DNA of 36,191 nucleotides from Candidatus Cloacimonadota bacterium (lineage in GTDB: Bacteria > Cloacimonadota > Cloacimonadia > Cloacimonadales > JAMOQM01). Positions 17,934 to 28,226 of the stretch are shown here, piece by piece. The notes beneath the pieces are model-generated. The model ran no database searches and was not told the origin of the DNA. It saw nothing but the letters and a program-made list of their open reading frames with translations. Where the stretch lies: assembly GCA_027064005.1 (NCBI GenBank), contig JAMOQM010000108.1, positions 1 to 36,191 on the forward strand. The letters are read 5' to 3'. A program made the translations under genes and the position numbers. The first letter of the stretch is position 1. The number at the start of each line of letters is the position of its first letter.

Positions 17934-18755
17934 ATGATTAGAAAAAAAATCACGTTTCTTGTCGTTTTGTTGAGCTTTTCAATGATATTAACGGCAGGGA
18001 CAAAGATTACTTTCGAAGATCCGAAAGGTGATGACAAAGGACCGGGGACTTATACTTATCCAACCGATCCGATTTATGTTCATGGCTCATTTGATTTAAC
18101 AAAAGCTGTGATAAGTGATAAAGGAAAAACTGTCGAATTTAAAATTTATTTTAACGCACCGGTTTCTTTTAATTGGGGTGATTTTTGGGATGTTCAACAA
18201 ATTCAAATTTATTTGGATCTTGCAAAAGGCGGACATACAAAAACTATTCCTGGTACGCAAGTTGTTGTAGATAAAAACGATGCTTGGGATAAAGTTGTAT
18301 TTGTTGATCCTCATACAGTTTCTAAAATTAATGGTGAAATTGGAATGAAAGCAAAAGATTTGAAAAATGACATTGTACTTCCTGAAAAAATTAAACCGAT
18401 TGGTAAATCCTTAAAAGCTATTGTTAAAAAATCTGATCTTGGTGTTCCCGATGATGCTGATATTTCAAAATGGGGTTATGGAATTCTTATGTTAAGTGCA
18501 ACAGGATTCCCCGGTAATTGGTGTGTGTTAATGCGTCGTGTTAACGAATATGAAGGTCAACATCGTTTTGGCGGTGGATCTGATGGTGCTGGAGATCCTA
18601 ATGTAATTGATATGTTTGTAGATAACGCTGACGGTTCAAAAGACGAGGCTCAAATTCAATATGATATGTTGAATAAATGGAAAAGCGGATCTGACCCTGA
18701 AGATATGTCGAAAGATAAATTATCAATAATCAAACTGGTTTATCCCGGTAAATAA
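17934..18755 (+). CDS. Secreted Glucodextran_C/DOMON-like domain protein
   Basis: Start corrected to 17934 (SD aaaggagg; MIRKKITFLVVLLSFSMILTAG signal). FEDPKGDDKGPGTYTYPTDPIYVHGSFDLTKAVISDKGKTVEFKIYF is the Glucodextran_C-type opening. Confidence 0.8.
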   Translation: MIRKKITFLVVLLSFSMILTAGTKITFEDPKGDDKGPGTYTYPTDPIYVHGSFDLTKAVISDKGKTVEFKIYFNAPVSFNWGDFWDVQQIQIYLDLAKGGHTKTIPGTQVVVDKNDAWDKVVFVDPHTVSKINGEIGMKAKDLKNDIVLPEKIKPIGKSLKAIVKKSDLGVPDDADISKWGYGILMLSATGFPGNWCVLMRRVNEYEGQHRFGGGSDGAGDPNVIDMFVDNADGSKDEAQIQYDMLNKWKSGSDPEDMSKDKLSIIKLVYPGK

Positions 18756-18775
18756 GGAATTTAAAAGGAGATATA

Positions 18776-20698
18776 ATGAAAAAAATTATTTTGATAGTTC
18801 TGGCTATGTTTTTAGTTGGATCAGTATTTGCTAATATTGATATTAGCGGTAAAATTTATAGTCAGTACAGATGGACGAATTCATCAGGAAATGCCTATTG
18901 GAACAGTCCTAATTTTGGTTCATTTTCAAGCGGTGCTTCAGTTTGGCCTGGTTATGGCAGATTAGATAAAAAATTTGCTAACTTCCTCAGAACCGAATCT
19001 GAATTTACCGTAAATGCAAATGTCTCAAAATACGTTAAAGCTTATGTAAGAGTTAAAACAATATTTAATTCTGATGAAACAAACGGCGATGGAGAACAAA
19101 GTGCTTCAGCTTGGGCTGATGATTGGGACAATGCGAGAGGATTTTTCAAATTAAGAGGATTCTTAATTAAACTCAATCCTAATAACAATTTTATTAAATC
19201 AATTGATCTTGGAACTCCAATGGGTTTACCTTTCAATAAATGGCTTGTTTCGGACAGAAGATATATTGATCGTGATAATCTAAAAGGTATTGTTGTTAGA
19301 GGTCATCAAATTAGTGATAAATTTAGTTGGAATTTTGCCAGAATGTGGAATGCCGGATATATGGGACCGGGCTGGAACAGTTTGAATACATTTAGATCTG
19401 AAGATGGTACTTATGCTGCAAGCTTTAAGTTAAATGTTAATGATGATGCTTGGATTTCCAATCTTAACTTTATGTATTATTCCGATACAAATTTGGACCC
19501 TAAAGATGAAGATCTTACCGGAACTGATGATGGCAATATTAAAGCTAAAGATGATTATGATGAATTTGGTATAACTTATGAATCCAATTATAATCTTACT
19601 GATGAAATTGGTGTTGATCTTTTAGGAATATTTACAAATCAAAAATTTGCAGATAGATTAGATGCTAATGATGATAATATTGCTGATAATCTTGCGTGGG
19701 TTACTCCTTTAACTCCTGCTCATTGGTGGGGAATAAACGAACCTTATGCGGATATCAATACTTTTAGTGGTATTCTTTCTTTGAATACAACTGATCCGTT
19801 TGATGTTGGAATTACTCCAAAAGCTCAATTTTTCTATATTGATAACAATCTTTATACTCCATTCGGAAGTAGAAGAGAAGATGATATGTTAATGATTCAC
19901 GGTGGTTTGAATGCTCTTGCTTTTACAAGTGGAGACGATACTGCCGAAGGCGGGCGACAACATCAAAGTCTTAATACATTCTTGTACGGTGGCGGTCAAT
20001 CTGCTGTTAATGAAGCAATGACAGACAATAATTTCCTCCGTTTAGGCGAAGATTTTTATGAAACTGCCATCGGATATACAGGTGGAACTTTAGAAAGTGA
20101 TTTTGATCTTGGTAATTTCTCTATTAATGCTCAAGGTAACTATATTTTGAGAACTGATAATAATGATGGAAAAATTAATGAAAAAAACGATAATTATGAT
20201 GGAAACGATACAACAAATGCTTGGTATTATAAAGTACCGCATGATTTTAAAGCAATTGTCGGTGATGTTTCCGCAAAAACTGCAATTAACGGTTATAACT
20301 TAAAAGCCAATGTAAAATATGGAAACTGGCAAGATGTTAAAGCTGATTATTACGGTGATAGTTTAACTCCAGTTGGAACTCACGCAGTTGAATGCACGGC
20401 TATGGTTTTTGAAATAACAGCTCAAAAACAACTAACAAAATCAATTAGCTATGAATTTAGACCTCGTTATCAAACCGTATTATTCAATGAATCAGGAATA
20501 GATTTCAGCGGAAATGCTTTTGATAATGATTATTCTAATAATGATGTAATGTTTAACCAAAAAATAGTCTATAATTTCGGTGGATTTGATTTTTGGTTGA
20601 GAAGTGAAAATGTAATTCGTAAATTCAAAAGTGAAGGTGCCGATGACCTTAAATTGAACTGGGGTACGGTTCATGCAGCTTTTGAAGTAAAATTCTAA
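18776..20698 (+). CDS. Large outer-membrane beta-barrel protein, probable maltodextrin channel
   Basis: Signal peptide MKKIILIVLAMFLVGSVFA; many amphipathic beta strands; C-terminal strand GTVHAAFEVKF ending in Phe; position in the mal cluster. Confidence 0.65.
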   Translation: MKKIILIVLAMFLVGSVFANIDISGKIYSQYRWTNSSGNAYWNSPNFGSFSSGASVWPGYGRLDKKFANFLRTESEFTVNANVSKYVKAYVRVKTIFNSDETNGDGEQSASAWADDWDNARGFFKLRGFLIKLNPNNNFIKSIDLGTPMGLPFNKWLVSDRRYIDRDNLKGIVVRGHQISDKFSWNFARMWNAGYMGPGWNSLNTFRSEDGTYAASFKLNVNDDAWISNLNFMYYSDTNLDPKDEDLTGTDDGNIKAKDDYDEFGITYESNYNLTDEIGVDLLGIFTNQKFADRLDANDDNIADNLAWVTPLTPAHWWGINEPYADINTFSGILSLNTTDPFDVGITPKAQFFYIDNNLYTPFGSRREDDMLMIHGGLNALAFTSGDDTAEGGRQHQSLNTFLYGGGQSAVNEAMTDNNFLRLGEDFYETAIGYTGGTLESDFDLGNFSINAQGNYILRTDNNDGKINEKNDNYDGNDTTNAWYYKVPHDFKAIVGDVSAKTAINGYNLKANVKYGNWQDVKADYYGDSLTPVGTHAVECTAMVFEITAQKQLTKSISYEFRPRYQTVLFNESGIDFSGNAFDNDYSNNDVMFNQKIVYNFGGFDFWLRSENVIRKFKSEGADDLKLNWGTVHAAFEVKF

Positions 20699-20713
20699 GA
20701 AAAGGAGAGAAAA

Positions 20714-21448
20714 ATGAAGAAAATTTTAGTATTGGTCAGTCTCGTAATTGCCGTTTTAGGTCTAGGTTTATTAACTTCTTGTTCGGATGACGATGATACT
20801 ACTGCACCGGTTGTAACAGGGGTAACTTTCAAAGTTGTTGATGGAACTAATTCCTACTCAAACATCAAAGTAAAAGGTGCTTTTAATGAATGGGTTCCTG
20901 TTGCTATGAATCAAGACGGAAACGTTTGGACTGTGACAATTGATGTTCCTGACACACTGGCAGCCGGTACTTATGAATGGGGTGCAATTGAAGATGACGG
21001 CTCAGAATGGGGAATTTGGTTAATTGACGGTCCTAACCCTACTGTTGATATTAATGAAAACGGATTTGGTTCTGCTGAATACGATATTCCTGAACCACAA
21101 GGAACAGTTAACGTTACTTTAAATGTTGATATGAATGCAGTTGATCCAATTTCTGCTGATGGCGTTCACGTTGCCGGTTCTTTCCAAAATTGGGATCCGG
21201 CTGGAACTGAAATGACCGATGACGATGGTGATGGAATCTATTCCGTAACTGTAGAAATGGAAATGAACAGTACTATTCAATTCAAGTTTTTAAATGGAAA
21301 TGCTTGGGGTGACGGAATCCAAGAAGTTGTTCCTGAAGATTGCGGTGTTGATGATCAAAATGGTGGATTTAACAGACAAGAAACTGTTCCGACTACCGAT
21401 GCATCATTTACTTATGTTTTCAGCGGTGAACCTGTAGAAGGTAAATAA
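20714..21448 (+). CDS. Lipoprotein with two tandem starch-binding (CBM20/48-like) domains
   Basis: Lipobox LLTSCSDD; KVKGAFNEWVPVAMNQDGNVWTVTIDVPDTLAAGTYEWGAIEDDG and VHVAGSFQNWDPAGTEMTDDDGDGIYSVTVEMEMNSTIQFKFLNG. Confidence 0.75.
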   Translation: MKKILVLVSLVIAVLGLGLLTSCSDDDDTTAPVVTGVTFKVVDGTNSYSNIKVKGAFNEWVPVAMNQDGNVWTVTIDVPDTLAAGTYEWGAIEDDGSEWGIWLIDGPNPTVDINENGFGSAEYDIPEPQGTVNVTLNVDMNAVDPISADGVHVAGSFQNWDPAGTEMTDDDGDGIYSVTVEMEMNSTIQFKFLNGNAWGDGIQEVVPEDCGVDDQNGGFNRQETVPTTDASFTYVFSGEPVEGK

Positions 21449-21458
21449 ATTAATAGGG

Positions 21459-21487
21459 CGGATGATTAAGTCATCCGTCTTCTTTTT
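21459..21487 (+). terminator. Terminator hairpin after starch-binding lipoprotein
   Basis: cggatga-ttaag-tcatccg followed by tcttcttttt; abuts the next ATG. Confidence 0.65.
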
Positions 21488-22528
21488 ATGAAATATATTC
21501 AAATTTTTCTTATCCTCCTATTTTTTTCTATCTTAAATTCAAAAACTATTTTAGATCTCAAAGACAATACTTTTGATGATTATGGTAACGGAAAAGTAAT
21601 TTATCCCGATAATCCTATTTTTAAAAAAGGTATTTTTGATATCACAGAGTTTAAAATAGAAGAAAATCCCAATTCCTATAAATTCAAAATAATTGTTAGA
21701 ACAAAAATTAACAAAATAAAAAATACCGGTCTTTTGCAATCCAATAATATTAATGATGATTTTTATTTGCCATTAGTCCAACTTTATCTTGTTGAAAAAG
21801 ATGACAGGAATATCGGATTAAAAAAATTATTGCCGGGTGTAAATGCATCTTTAGAAAATAATTATTCTTGGAATAAAGTTATTGTTTTTACCTCGATTCC
21901 ATCGGATTTTAAAAGTTCGCTATCTTCAATAAACCACCATCTCATTCAAAATGTTATTTTTCCGAAAAACATTAAATACTATAAAAATTCTATCACCGGA
22001 ATTGTATCAAAAAATAGAATTAAATTAGATAAAGAAACAGGTTATTCTTTGATTATGCTCGGTCATAATTTTTCAAATTTAAGGAATAATGTTTACGTTA
22101 TTCCGGTAAGATCTGTATCAGGACAATATAATTTCGGAGGTGGGGAACAGAATATTTTGAAAAGATATAATTCCAATATTATTGACTTGATTTGCCCACC
22201 CGAAAATTCACAAGAAAAAATGCTTTCTTCCTATAATCAAAATTTAAAAAAATACGCCAAAATTATTCCATATTTTAAAAACAAACAGAATTATGTAAAA
22301 TTGGATAAATATTTTGAGATTAAAGAAATATCCGGATACAAAATCATTATTAATGCCGGTTCAAAAGATAATCTTAAATCAGGAGATGAATTAATAATTG
22401 ATGATGAATTTATTGCTGTCATAAAAGATGTTTTTCCAACTCTCAGTATTGCCGAAATTTTAAATCATAAAGAAATGAAAAATATAAATAAAGAAATGAA
22501 AATAAGAAAATTAACTAAAGAAAATTAA
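21488..22528 (+). CDS. Second Glucodextran_C-like secreted protein with C-terminal extra domain
   Basis: ILDLKDNTFDDYGNGKVIYPDNPIFKKGIFDITEFKIEENPNSYKFKIIVR and QYNFGGGEQNILKRYNSNIIDLICPP parallel the 17934 protein; C-terminal GYKIIINAGSKDNLKSGDELII is FlgT-C-like. Confidence 0.65.
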   Translation: MKYIQIFLILLFFSILNSKTILDLKDNTFDDYGNGKVIYPDNPIFKKGIFDITEFKIEENPNSYKFKIIVRTKINKIKNTGLLQSNNINDDFYLPLVQLYLVEKDDRNIGLKKLLPGVNASLENNYSWNKVIVFTSIPSDFKSSLSSINHHLIQNVIFPKNIKYYKNSITGIVSKNRIKLDKETGYSLIMLGHNFSNLRNNVYVIPVRSVSGQYNFGGGEQNILKRYNSNIIDLICPPENSQEKMLSSYNQNLKKYAKIIPYFKNKQNYVKLDKYFEIKEISGYKIIINAGSKDNLKSGDELIIDDEFIAVIKDVFPTLSIAEILNHKEMKNINKEMKIRKLTKEN

Positions 22529-22537
22529 GAGGAGATT

Positions 22538-25500
22538 ATGAAGAAAATACTAATTGCTTTACTTGTCGTTTTGAGTTTTTCGCTATTTGCAGAACAAATA
22601 GATTTAACCGTTCATTATCATCGATATAATAGTGATTATGCCGGTTGGGGATTACATTTGTGGGGAGCTGTTCAAGAATCCGGAGGAACTTTCGTTATTG
22701 ATGGGCAAACTTATGATTGGCAAAATGCTTTGCCGTTTTCTGATGATGATTCTTACGGAAAAGTGGTTACTTTTCCCGTTGATGATACTACACCGCTCGG
22801 TTTTATCGTTCATAAAGGTGATGAAAAAGATCCGCCGAATCTTGATAGAAATTTCAACGATTACGATCAAACTCACGAAATTTGGCTTTTACAAGGAATT
22901 GCAGATATTTTTTATTCCGAACCCAGTGTTGAAATTCGGGTAAAATCAGCTTTTAGTGACGGGATAAATACAATCAATATCGTAATGACGGGAGCAATTG
23001 ATAATTATCAAAATAGGTTTGAGATTTATAAAAATAATGTTTTGGAAAATACAGATTCTATAACTGAGACAGGAAGTACAATTAGTGTTATTTTGAGTAA
23101 TTCCATAGATATTACGCAAGTTTATAAAGTTTATGATTCTGAAGTTCAAGATACAATTTTTGTTCAACATCATTTTCCTGAAGATCAATATGTTTATGAT
23201 GGTAACGATTTAGGATTTACCTATTCTGCCAATTCAACTCAATTCAAATTATGGAGTCCAACCGCTTCCGAAGTGAATGTACTATTGTATTCAACTCCGT
23301 CCGATAATTCTGAAGAACCGCAATCTTATCCAATGGTTAGAGAAAATGACGGTGTTTTCGTGACAAATGTAGATGGTGAGTTGAATGGAAAATACTATCT
23401 CTATCAAATTACAATGTACGGAGAAACTTATACGACTCCGGATCCATATTCCAAAGGCGTTTCAACAAATACGAAAAGAAGTATGATTTTTGATGATGCG
23501 ATGACTAATCCTGACGATTGGCAAAGTGATTCATCACCTGTTTTAGAAAATTTGACTGATGCTATTATTTATGAATTTCATATCAGAGATTTAACAATTA
23601 ATGATACTTGGAATGGAACAGAAGCAAATCGCGGAAAATATCTCGGTGTTGCGGAAACCGGAACAAGTTATAACAATATTGCTACCGGGATTGACCATAT
23701 TTCCGATTTAGGTGTCAATTGTGTTCAAATCCAACCATTTTATGATTTTGGAAGTGTTGATGAAACAAATTCTCTTTCGCGAAATTGGGGATATGATCCA
23801 ATGCTTTATAATACGCCGGAAGGAAGTTATTCTTCAAATTCGGATGATATTTCCAGAATTATTGAGACAAAATCCATGATTAAAGCTTTTCATGATAAAG
23901 GTATAAAAGTAATTATGGACGTGGTTTACAATCATACTTTCCATACCGGACATAATTCTGCTTTTGATTCAGCTGTTCCGAATTATTATTATATTATGAA
24001 TGATGACGGTGAATATGAAAATTGGACAGGTTGCGGAAATACAATTGATACCGATAAACCGATGGTACAAAATTTTATTCTTCAATCTGTAAAATATTGG
24101 GTGAACGAGTATCATGTTGACGGGTTTAGATTTGATTTAATGGGATTGATTAATACAAATTTGATGGAATCCGTAGTAGATTCTTTAAAAGAAATAAAAC
24201 CTGATATCCTTGTTTACGGTGAGCCTTGGGGTGGTTGGGGAGCACCGATTATGACCGGTAAAGGAGATCAGAGAAGTAAAGGCTTTGGTTGTTTTAATGA
24301 TAATATTAGAAATGCAATTCGCGGAGATACTGATGGAACAAATCGCGGTTATGCAATGGGAAAAACCTCAAGTTGGAATGCTGTTAAAAAAGGTGTGATG
24401 GGTTCAATAAATGATTTCACTGATTTTCCTTCTGAAACTATAAATTATATTTCTGCTCATGATAATTATACTTGGTGGGATAAATTGAAAAGAACGGTTA
24501 CCGGATTACCAGATGACGCTTTAATTCGTATGGATAAATTAGGTAACGGCATAATATTAACTTCTCAAGGAATTCCTTTTTTACATGCCGGAGTGGAATT
24601 TTTAAGAACAAAAAGAGCTCCCGGAGCAACCGAAGAACAGGTTCGAAATAGTTACAATGCCAATGATGAAGTAAATAAATTGGACTGGGCAAGATTGGCT
24701 GACAATATTGAGGTAAATAATTATTATAAAGGTTTAATTCAATTACGAAAATCTCATAAGGAATTTCGTTTGGATACTGCCGAAGAAATTACCAATCATC
24801 TGCATTTTGAAAATAACAATATGAACGGAGTTATGCTCTATACTATTGATGATGTTACACCTGATGATAATTGGGGTGATATTTTGGTAGCATACAATCC
24901 AACCGGTTCAACTCAACATCCTATTTTGCCTGCCGGAGAATGGAATGAAGTTGTCAATTCAGAACAAGCAGGGATTGATGTCATTTCTCATTTTAACAGC
25001 AGTTCAGGTGGTTTTGAATGTTCGTTCGAAATGCCGGCTTACAGTATGGTTGTGATGTACAAAGATAATTCCGATAATATAAATTTGAATATTTTCCAAA
25101 ATGCAGGTTTAAATAACTATCTTCATTTTGCTGTGAATACAACTAATTCCGAGATAAATGCAATTTCCGTTAAAGCAAATAATTCAAATGTTATTATGGA
25201 TTCTCTTGCGGTCGGAAGCTGGTACGGTTCTTATAAAATGGAGCAAACAGGCAATATTGAGGTTTCCGTTACATCTAATATTGGAACTTCTTTAAGTAAA
25301 AATTTTGTGATTGGCAAAATTGAACCGTCAAAAACATATTCTTCGTTTGATCATAAAATGAAAATCGAATTTGACCAAAACGAACCTTCTACAAATATCT
25401 ATTTTGCAATTTTAAAAAATAATGAAGATGTTCAATTAGGCTATTATCAATTTGGTTCCGAATTAGATTTAGCCAAAAAAGCAGAAATTTCGTTCTTAAC

Positions 25501-25936
25501 TAATGATAAATCCAAAGCGATCTATCAATTTGTAAATGGAGAATGGAAAGAGTTGATTTGCAATTATCATAATCAAAGTATTTCTTCAAAAATATCTTCT
25601 TTAGGAAAATTCAAACTTGATAAAAGAACCAATTTTATTAACAAAACTCACATTATTGGCAATTATCCTAATCCTTTTATTGCTGGTGCTAATAGAGGAA
25701 TCGGTACAAATATTAAATATTTTGTTGCCAAAGATTCGAATGTAAAAATAGAAATATTCAATATCAAAGGACAAAGAATTATTACTTTGATTAATCATCG
25801 CCAAAAATCAGGAGTTCATACTATAAATTGGAATGGTAAAAATAGTAACAATAAATCTGTTGCAAGTGGTGTCCTTTTTTATAAATTAACGACAAATGAC
25901 CATTCAGAAATCAGTAAAATGCTGTTATTGAAATAA
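22538..25936 (+). CDS. pulA: Type I pullulanase (CBM41-like + CBM48-like + GH13) with C-terminal sorting domain
   Basis: DLTVHYHRYNSDYAGWGLHLWG (CBM41), SRNWGYDPMLYNTPEGSYS, DVVYNHTF, VDGFRFDLMGL, LVYGEPWGGWGAP, YISAHDNYTWWDKL; tail NYPNPF...GVLFYKLTTNDHSEISKMLLLK. Confidence 0.93.
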   Translation: MKKILIALLVVLSFSLFAEQIDLTVHYHRYNSDYAGWGLHLWGAVQESGGTFVIDGQTYDWQNALPFSDDDSYGKVVTFPVDDTTPLGFIVHKGDEKDPPNLDRNFNDYDQTHEIWLLQGIADIFYSEPSVEIRVKSAFSDGINTINIVMTGAIDNYQNRFEIYKNNVLENTDSITETGSTISVILSNSIDITQVYKVYDSEVQDTIFVQHHFPEDQYVYDGNDLGFTYSANSTQFKLWSPTASEVNVLLYSTPSDNSEEPQSYPMVRENDGVFVTNVDGELNGKYYLYQITMYGETYTTPDPYSKGVSTNTKRSMIFDDAMTNPDDWQSDSSPVLENLTDAIIYEFHIRDLTINDTWNGTEANRGKYLGVAETGTSYNNIATGIDHISDLGVNCVQIQPFYDFGSVDETNSLSRNWGYDPMLYNTPEGSYSSNSDDISRIIETKSMIKAFHDKGIKVIMDVVYNHTFHTGHNSAFDSAVPNYYYIMNDDGEYENWTGCGNTIDTDKPMVQNFILQSVKYWVNEYHVDGFRFDLMGLINTNLMESVVDSLKEIKPDILVYGEPWGGWGAPIMTGKGDQRSKGFGCFNDNIRNAIRGDTDGTNRGYAMGKTSSWNAVKKGVMGSINDFTDFPSETINYISAHDNYTWWDKLKRTVTGLPDDALIRMDKLGNGIILTSQGIPFLHAGVEFLRTKRAPGATEEQVRNSYNANDEVNKLDWARLADNIEVNNYYKGLIQLRKSHKEFRLDTAEEITNHLHFENNNMNGVMLYTIDDVTPDDNWGDILVAYNPTGSTQHPILPAGEWNEVVNSEQAGIDVISHFNSSSGGFECSFEMPAYSMVVMYKDNSDNINLNIFQNAGLNNYLHFAVNTTNSEINAISVKANNSNVIMDSLAVGSWYGSYKMEQTGNIEVSVTSNIGTSLSKNFVIGKIEPSKTYSSFDHKMKIEFDQNEPSTNIYFAILKNNEDVQLGYYQFGSELDLAKKAEISFLTNDKSKAIYQFVNGEWKELICNYHNQSISSKISSLGKFKLDKRTNFINKTHIIGNYPNPFIAGANRGIGTNIKYFVAKDSNVKIEIFNIKGQRIITLINHRQKSGVHTINWNGKNSNNKSVASGVLFYKLTTNDHSEISKMLLLK

Positions 25937-25948
25937 AGGAGTGAAATT

Positions 25949-26548
25949 ATGTTAAAAAAATATTTGATCGCAGTGATTGTTCTCGGAATGGCTCTTTTTG
26001 TTGGATGTTCCAAAAGCAGTACTTCTCATAATCCTTATGAAAATTATTCGGATCAGGAATTGTTGGATTCAGGCTGGGAAAATTATGCTAATAATGAATT
26101 TGAACAATCTCTTGATTTTTTTAATGAAATGATTAATAGGAATACAAGATTGTCGGAAGCAAATAATGGTTTGGGTTGGAGTTATGCAAAATTGGACTCT
26201 CTCTCTAAATCTTTAAATTACTTTGATGAAGCATTGGCTGAAAATCCTTCCAATCAAACTAAAGATGATTGTCTTGCAGGTAAATGTTTTGTAAAAGACG
26301 CTCAAAATCAGGCTCAAAATTGCTTAGATTATTCTTTGGAAATTTCAAATTCTTGGCAATTCGAGTATGACCAAAATCTAAATTATGATGATATTATCGT
26401 TCTGAGAGCAACCTCATTCTATTCTTTAGCAAATTTTTCATCAAGCTTAATCGAAATCCAAAAATTAGAGCCGGATTTTCAAGTTGATGTTTCGACTGTA
26501 GAAGGCAGAATTTCTCTTGCTGAAAAAATTGAATCTTTAAGGAATTAA
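25949..26548 (+). CDS. Lipoprotein with TPR-like repeats
   Basis: Lipobox ALFVGCSKS; ELLDSGWENYANNEFEQSLDFFNEMINRNTRLSEANNGLGWSYAKLDSLSKSLNYFDEALAENPSN. Confidence 0.7.
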   Translation: MLKKYLIAVIVLGMALFVGCSKSSTSHNPYENYSDQELLDSGWENYANNEFEQSLDFFNEMINRNTRLSEANNGLGWSYAKLDSLSKSLNYFDEALAENPSNQTKDDCLAGKCFVKDAQNQAQNCLDYSLEISNSWQFEYDQNLNYDDIIVLRATSFYSLANFSSSLIEIQKLEPDFQVDVSTVEGRISLAEKIESLRN

Positions 26549-26549
26549 A

Positions 26550-28181
26550 ATGAAGAAAATACTCTTTATGATGATGATTACAGCAATTTTGCTGAGTTGT
26601 CAGTCAACAAAATATACTGCTCCTCCTGTAGTTCAGGATGTTCCTCAAGATCAAGGTCAAACTTATTGGTGGAATAATACGGTTTTTTATGAATTATTTG
26701 TGCGAAGTTTTTATGATAGCGATGGTGATGGTATTGGTGATTTACAGGGAATTATCGAGAAACTGGATTATCTGAATGATGGAAATCCTGACACTGATAC
26801 AGATTTGGGAATTACGGGAATTTGGCTAATGCCGGTTTGCGAATCACCGAGTTATCATGGTTATGATGTTACCGATTATCGTAAAATTGAAGAAGATTAT
26901 GGAACTAATGCCGATTTTATCGAATTGATGAATCAATGCCATGCTCGTGGAATAAAGGTAATTGTTGATTTTGTCATGAATCACACTTCCAGCGATAATC
27001 CCTGGTTTGTAAATTCTCAAGATGAAAATTCTTCTTATCGAAATTGGTATATCTGGTCTGATAATAATCCGGGAACTTCAGGACCTTGGGGACAGCAAGT
27101 TTGGCATAATTCTCCGTCAAGTTCATATTATTACGGATTGTTTTGGGGTGGAATGCCGGATTTGAATTATCGGGAACCGGCAGTTAAAAACGAAATGTTT
27201 GATATTGCAAAATTTTGGTTGAACGATATGGATGTTGACGGATTCCGTTGTGATGCGGTTAAATATATTTTTGAAGACGGAACTCAATTGGAAAATACAC
27301 CTGAAACTTATTCATTTTGGCAAGATTTCCATAATCTTTATAAAGGTGAAAACAGCGATGCTATGGCTGTCGGAGAAGCTTGGGATAATAGCAATATTAT
27401 CGAAAGTTACACCGGAGATAAATTTGATTTCTGCTTTGAATTTAATTTAGCTAATAGCATTTTGCAATCCGTAAATAGCGGAATATCTTCTAATATAGAG
27501 ATGAAAATGGAAGATGTAAAAAATCTATATCCTTATCATCAATATGGGACTTTTTTGACTAATCATGATCAAAATAGAGTGATGGATGATTTTATAGGTA
27601 ATGAAGATAAAGCAAAATTGGCTGCCTCAATTTATCTGACTTTACCGGGTGTTCCTTTTTTATATTATGGAGAAGAAATTGGAATGAGAGGACAAAAACC
27701 GGACGAAAATATCAGAAGACCAATGCAATGGGATAATAGTTCTAATGCCGGATTTTCATCAGCAACTCCTTGGAATTCTGTTAATTCTAATTTTAGGACA
27801 TATAATGTCGCTTCTGAATCTGATGATGCTAACTCTATTCTTAATCAATATAAAAAGATTATTAGTTTGAGAAATACTCATCAAGCTTTGACTATTGGAA
27901 CCTATCAACCTTTACATAGTTCTAAAGATAATGTGTTTACTTTTTTAAGGCAATATAATGATGATATTATCTTGGTTTGTGCCAATTTAAATTCAACGGC
28001 TCAAAACGCAGTGAATGTTACGGTTTCGAAGACAAATATTGAATCCGGAGAATATCAAGTAGTTGATTTGGAAAATAAATCTAAAAAAAATATTAATATT
28101 GGGAGTAATGGCAATTTTGCTCTGACAATTAATTCTATTGATAAAAGAAAATTGGAAATTTATAAATTGGTAAAAATGTAA
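26550..28181 (+). CDS. Lipoprotein GH13 alpha-amylase
   Basis: Lipobox AILLSCQS; FYDSDGDGIGDLQGIIEKLDYLNDG, DFVMNHTS, VDGFRCDAVKY, AVGEAWD, FLTNHDQNR. Confidence 0.92.
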   Translation: MKKILFMMMITAILLSCQSTKYTAPPVVQDVPQDQGQTYWWNNTVFYELFVRSFYDSDGDGIGDLQGIIEKLDYLNDGNPDTDTDLGITGIWLMPVCESPSYHGYDVTDYRKIEEDYGTNADFIELMNQCHARGIKVIVDFVMNHTSSDNPWFVNSQDENSSYRNWYIWSDNNPGTSGPWGQQVWHNSPSSSYYYGLFWGGMPDLNYREPAVKNEMFDIAKFWLNDMDVDGFRCDAVKYIFEDGTQLENTPETYSFWQDFHNLYKGENSDAMAVGEAWDNSNIIESYTGDKFDFCFEFNLANSILQSVNSGISSNIEMKMEDVKNLYPYHQYGTFLTNHDQNRVMDDFIGNEDKAKLAASIYLTLPGVPFLYYGEEIGMRGQKPDENIRRPMQWDNSSNAGFSSATPWNSVNSNFRTYNVASESDDANSILNQYKKIISLRNTHQALTIGTYQPLHSSKDNVFTFLRQYNDDIILVCANLNSTAQNAVNVTVSKTNIESGEYQVVDLENKSKKNINIGSNGNFALTINSIDKRKLEIYKLVKM

Positions 28182-28182
28182 A

Positions 28183-28206
28183 AAAAGGCACTGATTAGTG
28201 CCTTTT
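28183..28206. terminator. Bidirectional terminator between convergent operons
   Basis: aaaaggcac-tgatta-gtgcctttt, A-run/T-run on both sides. Confidence 0.8.
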
Positions 28207-28226
28207 CAATATGCTAATAATTATTA

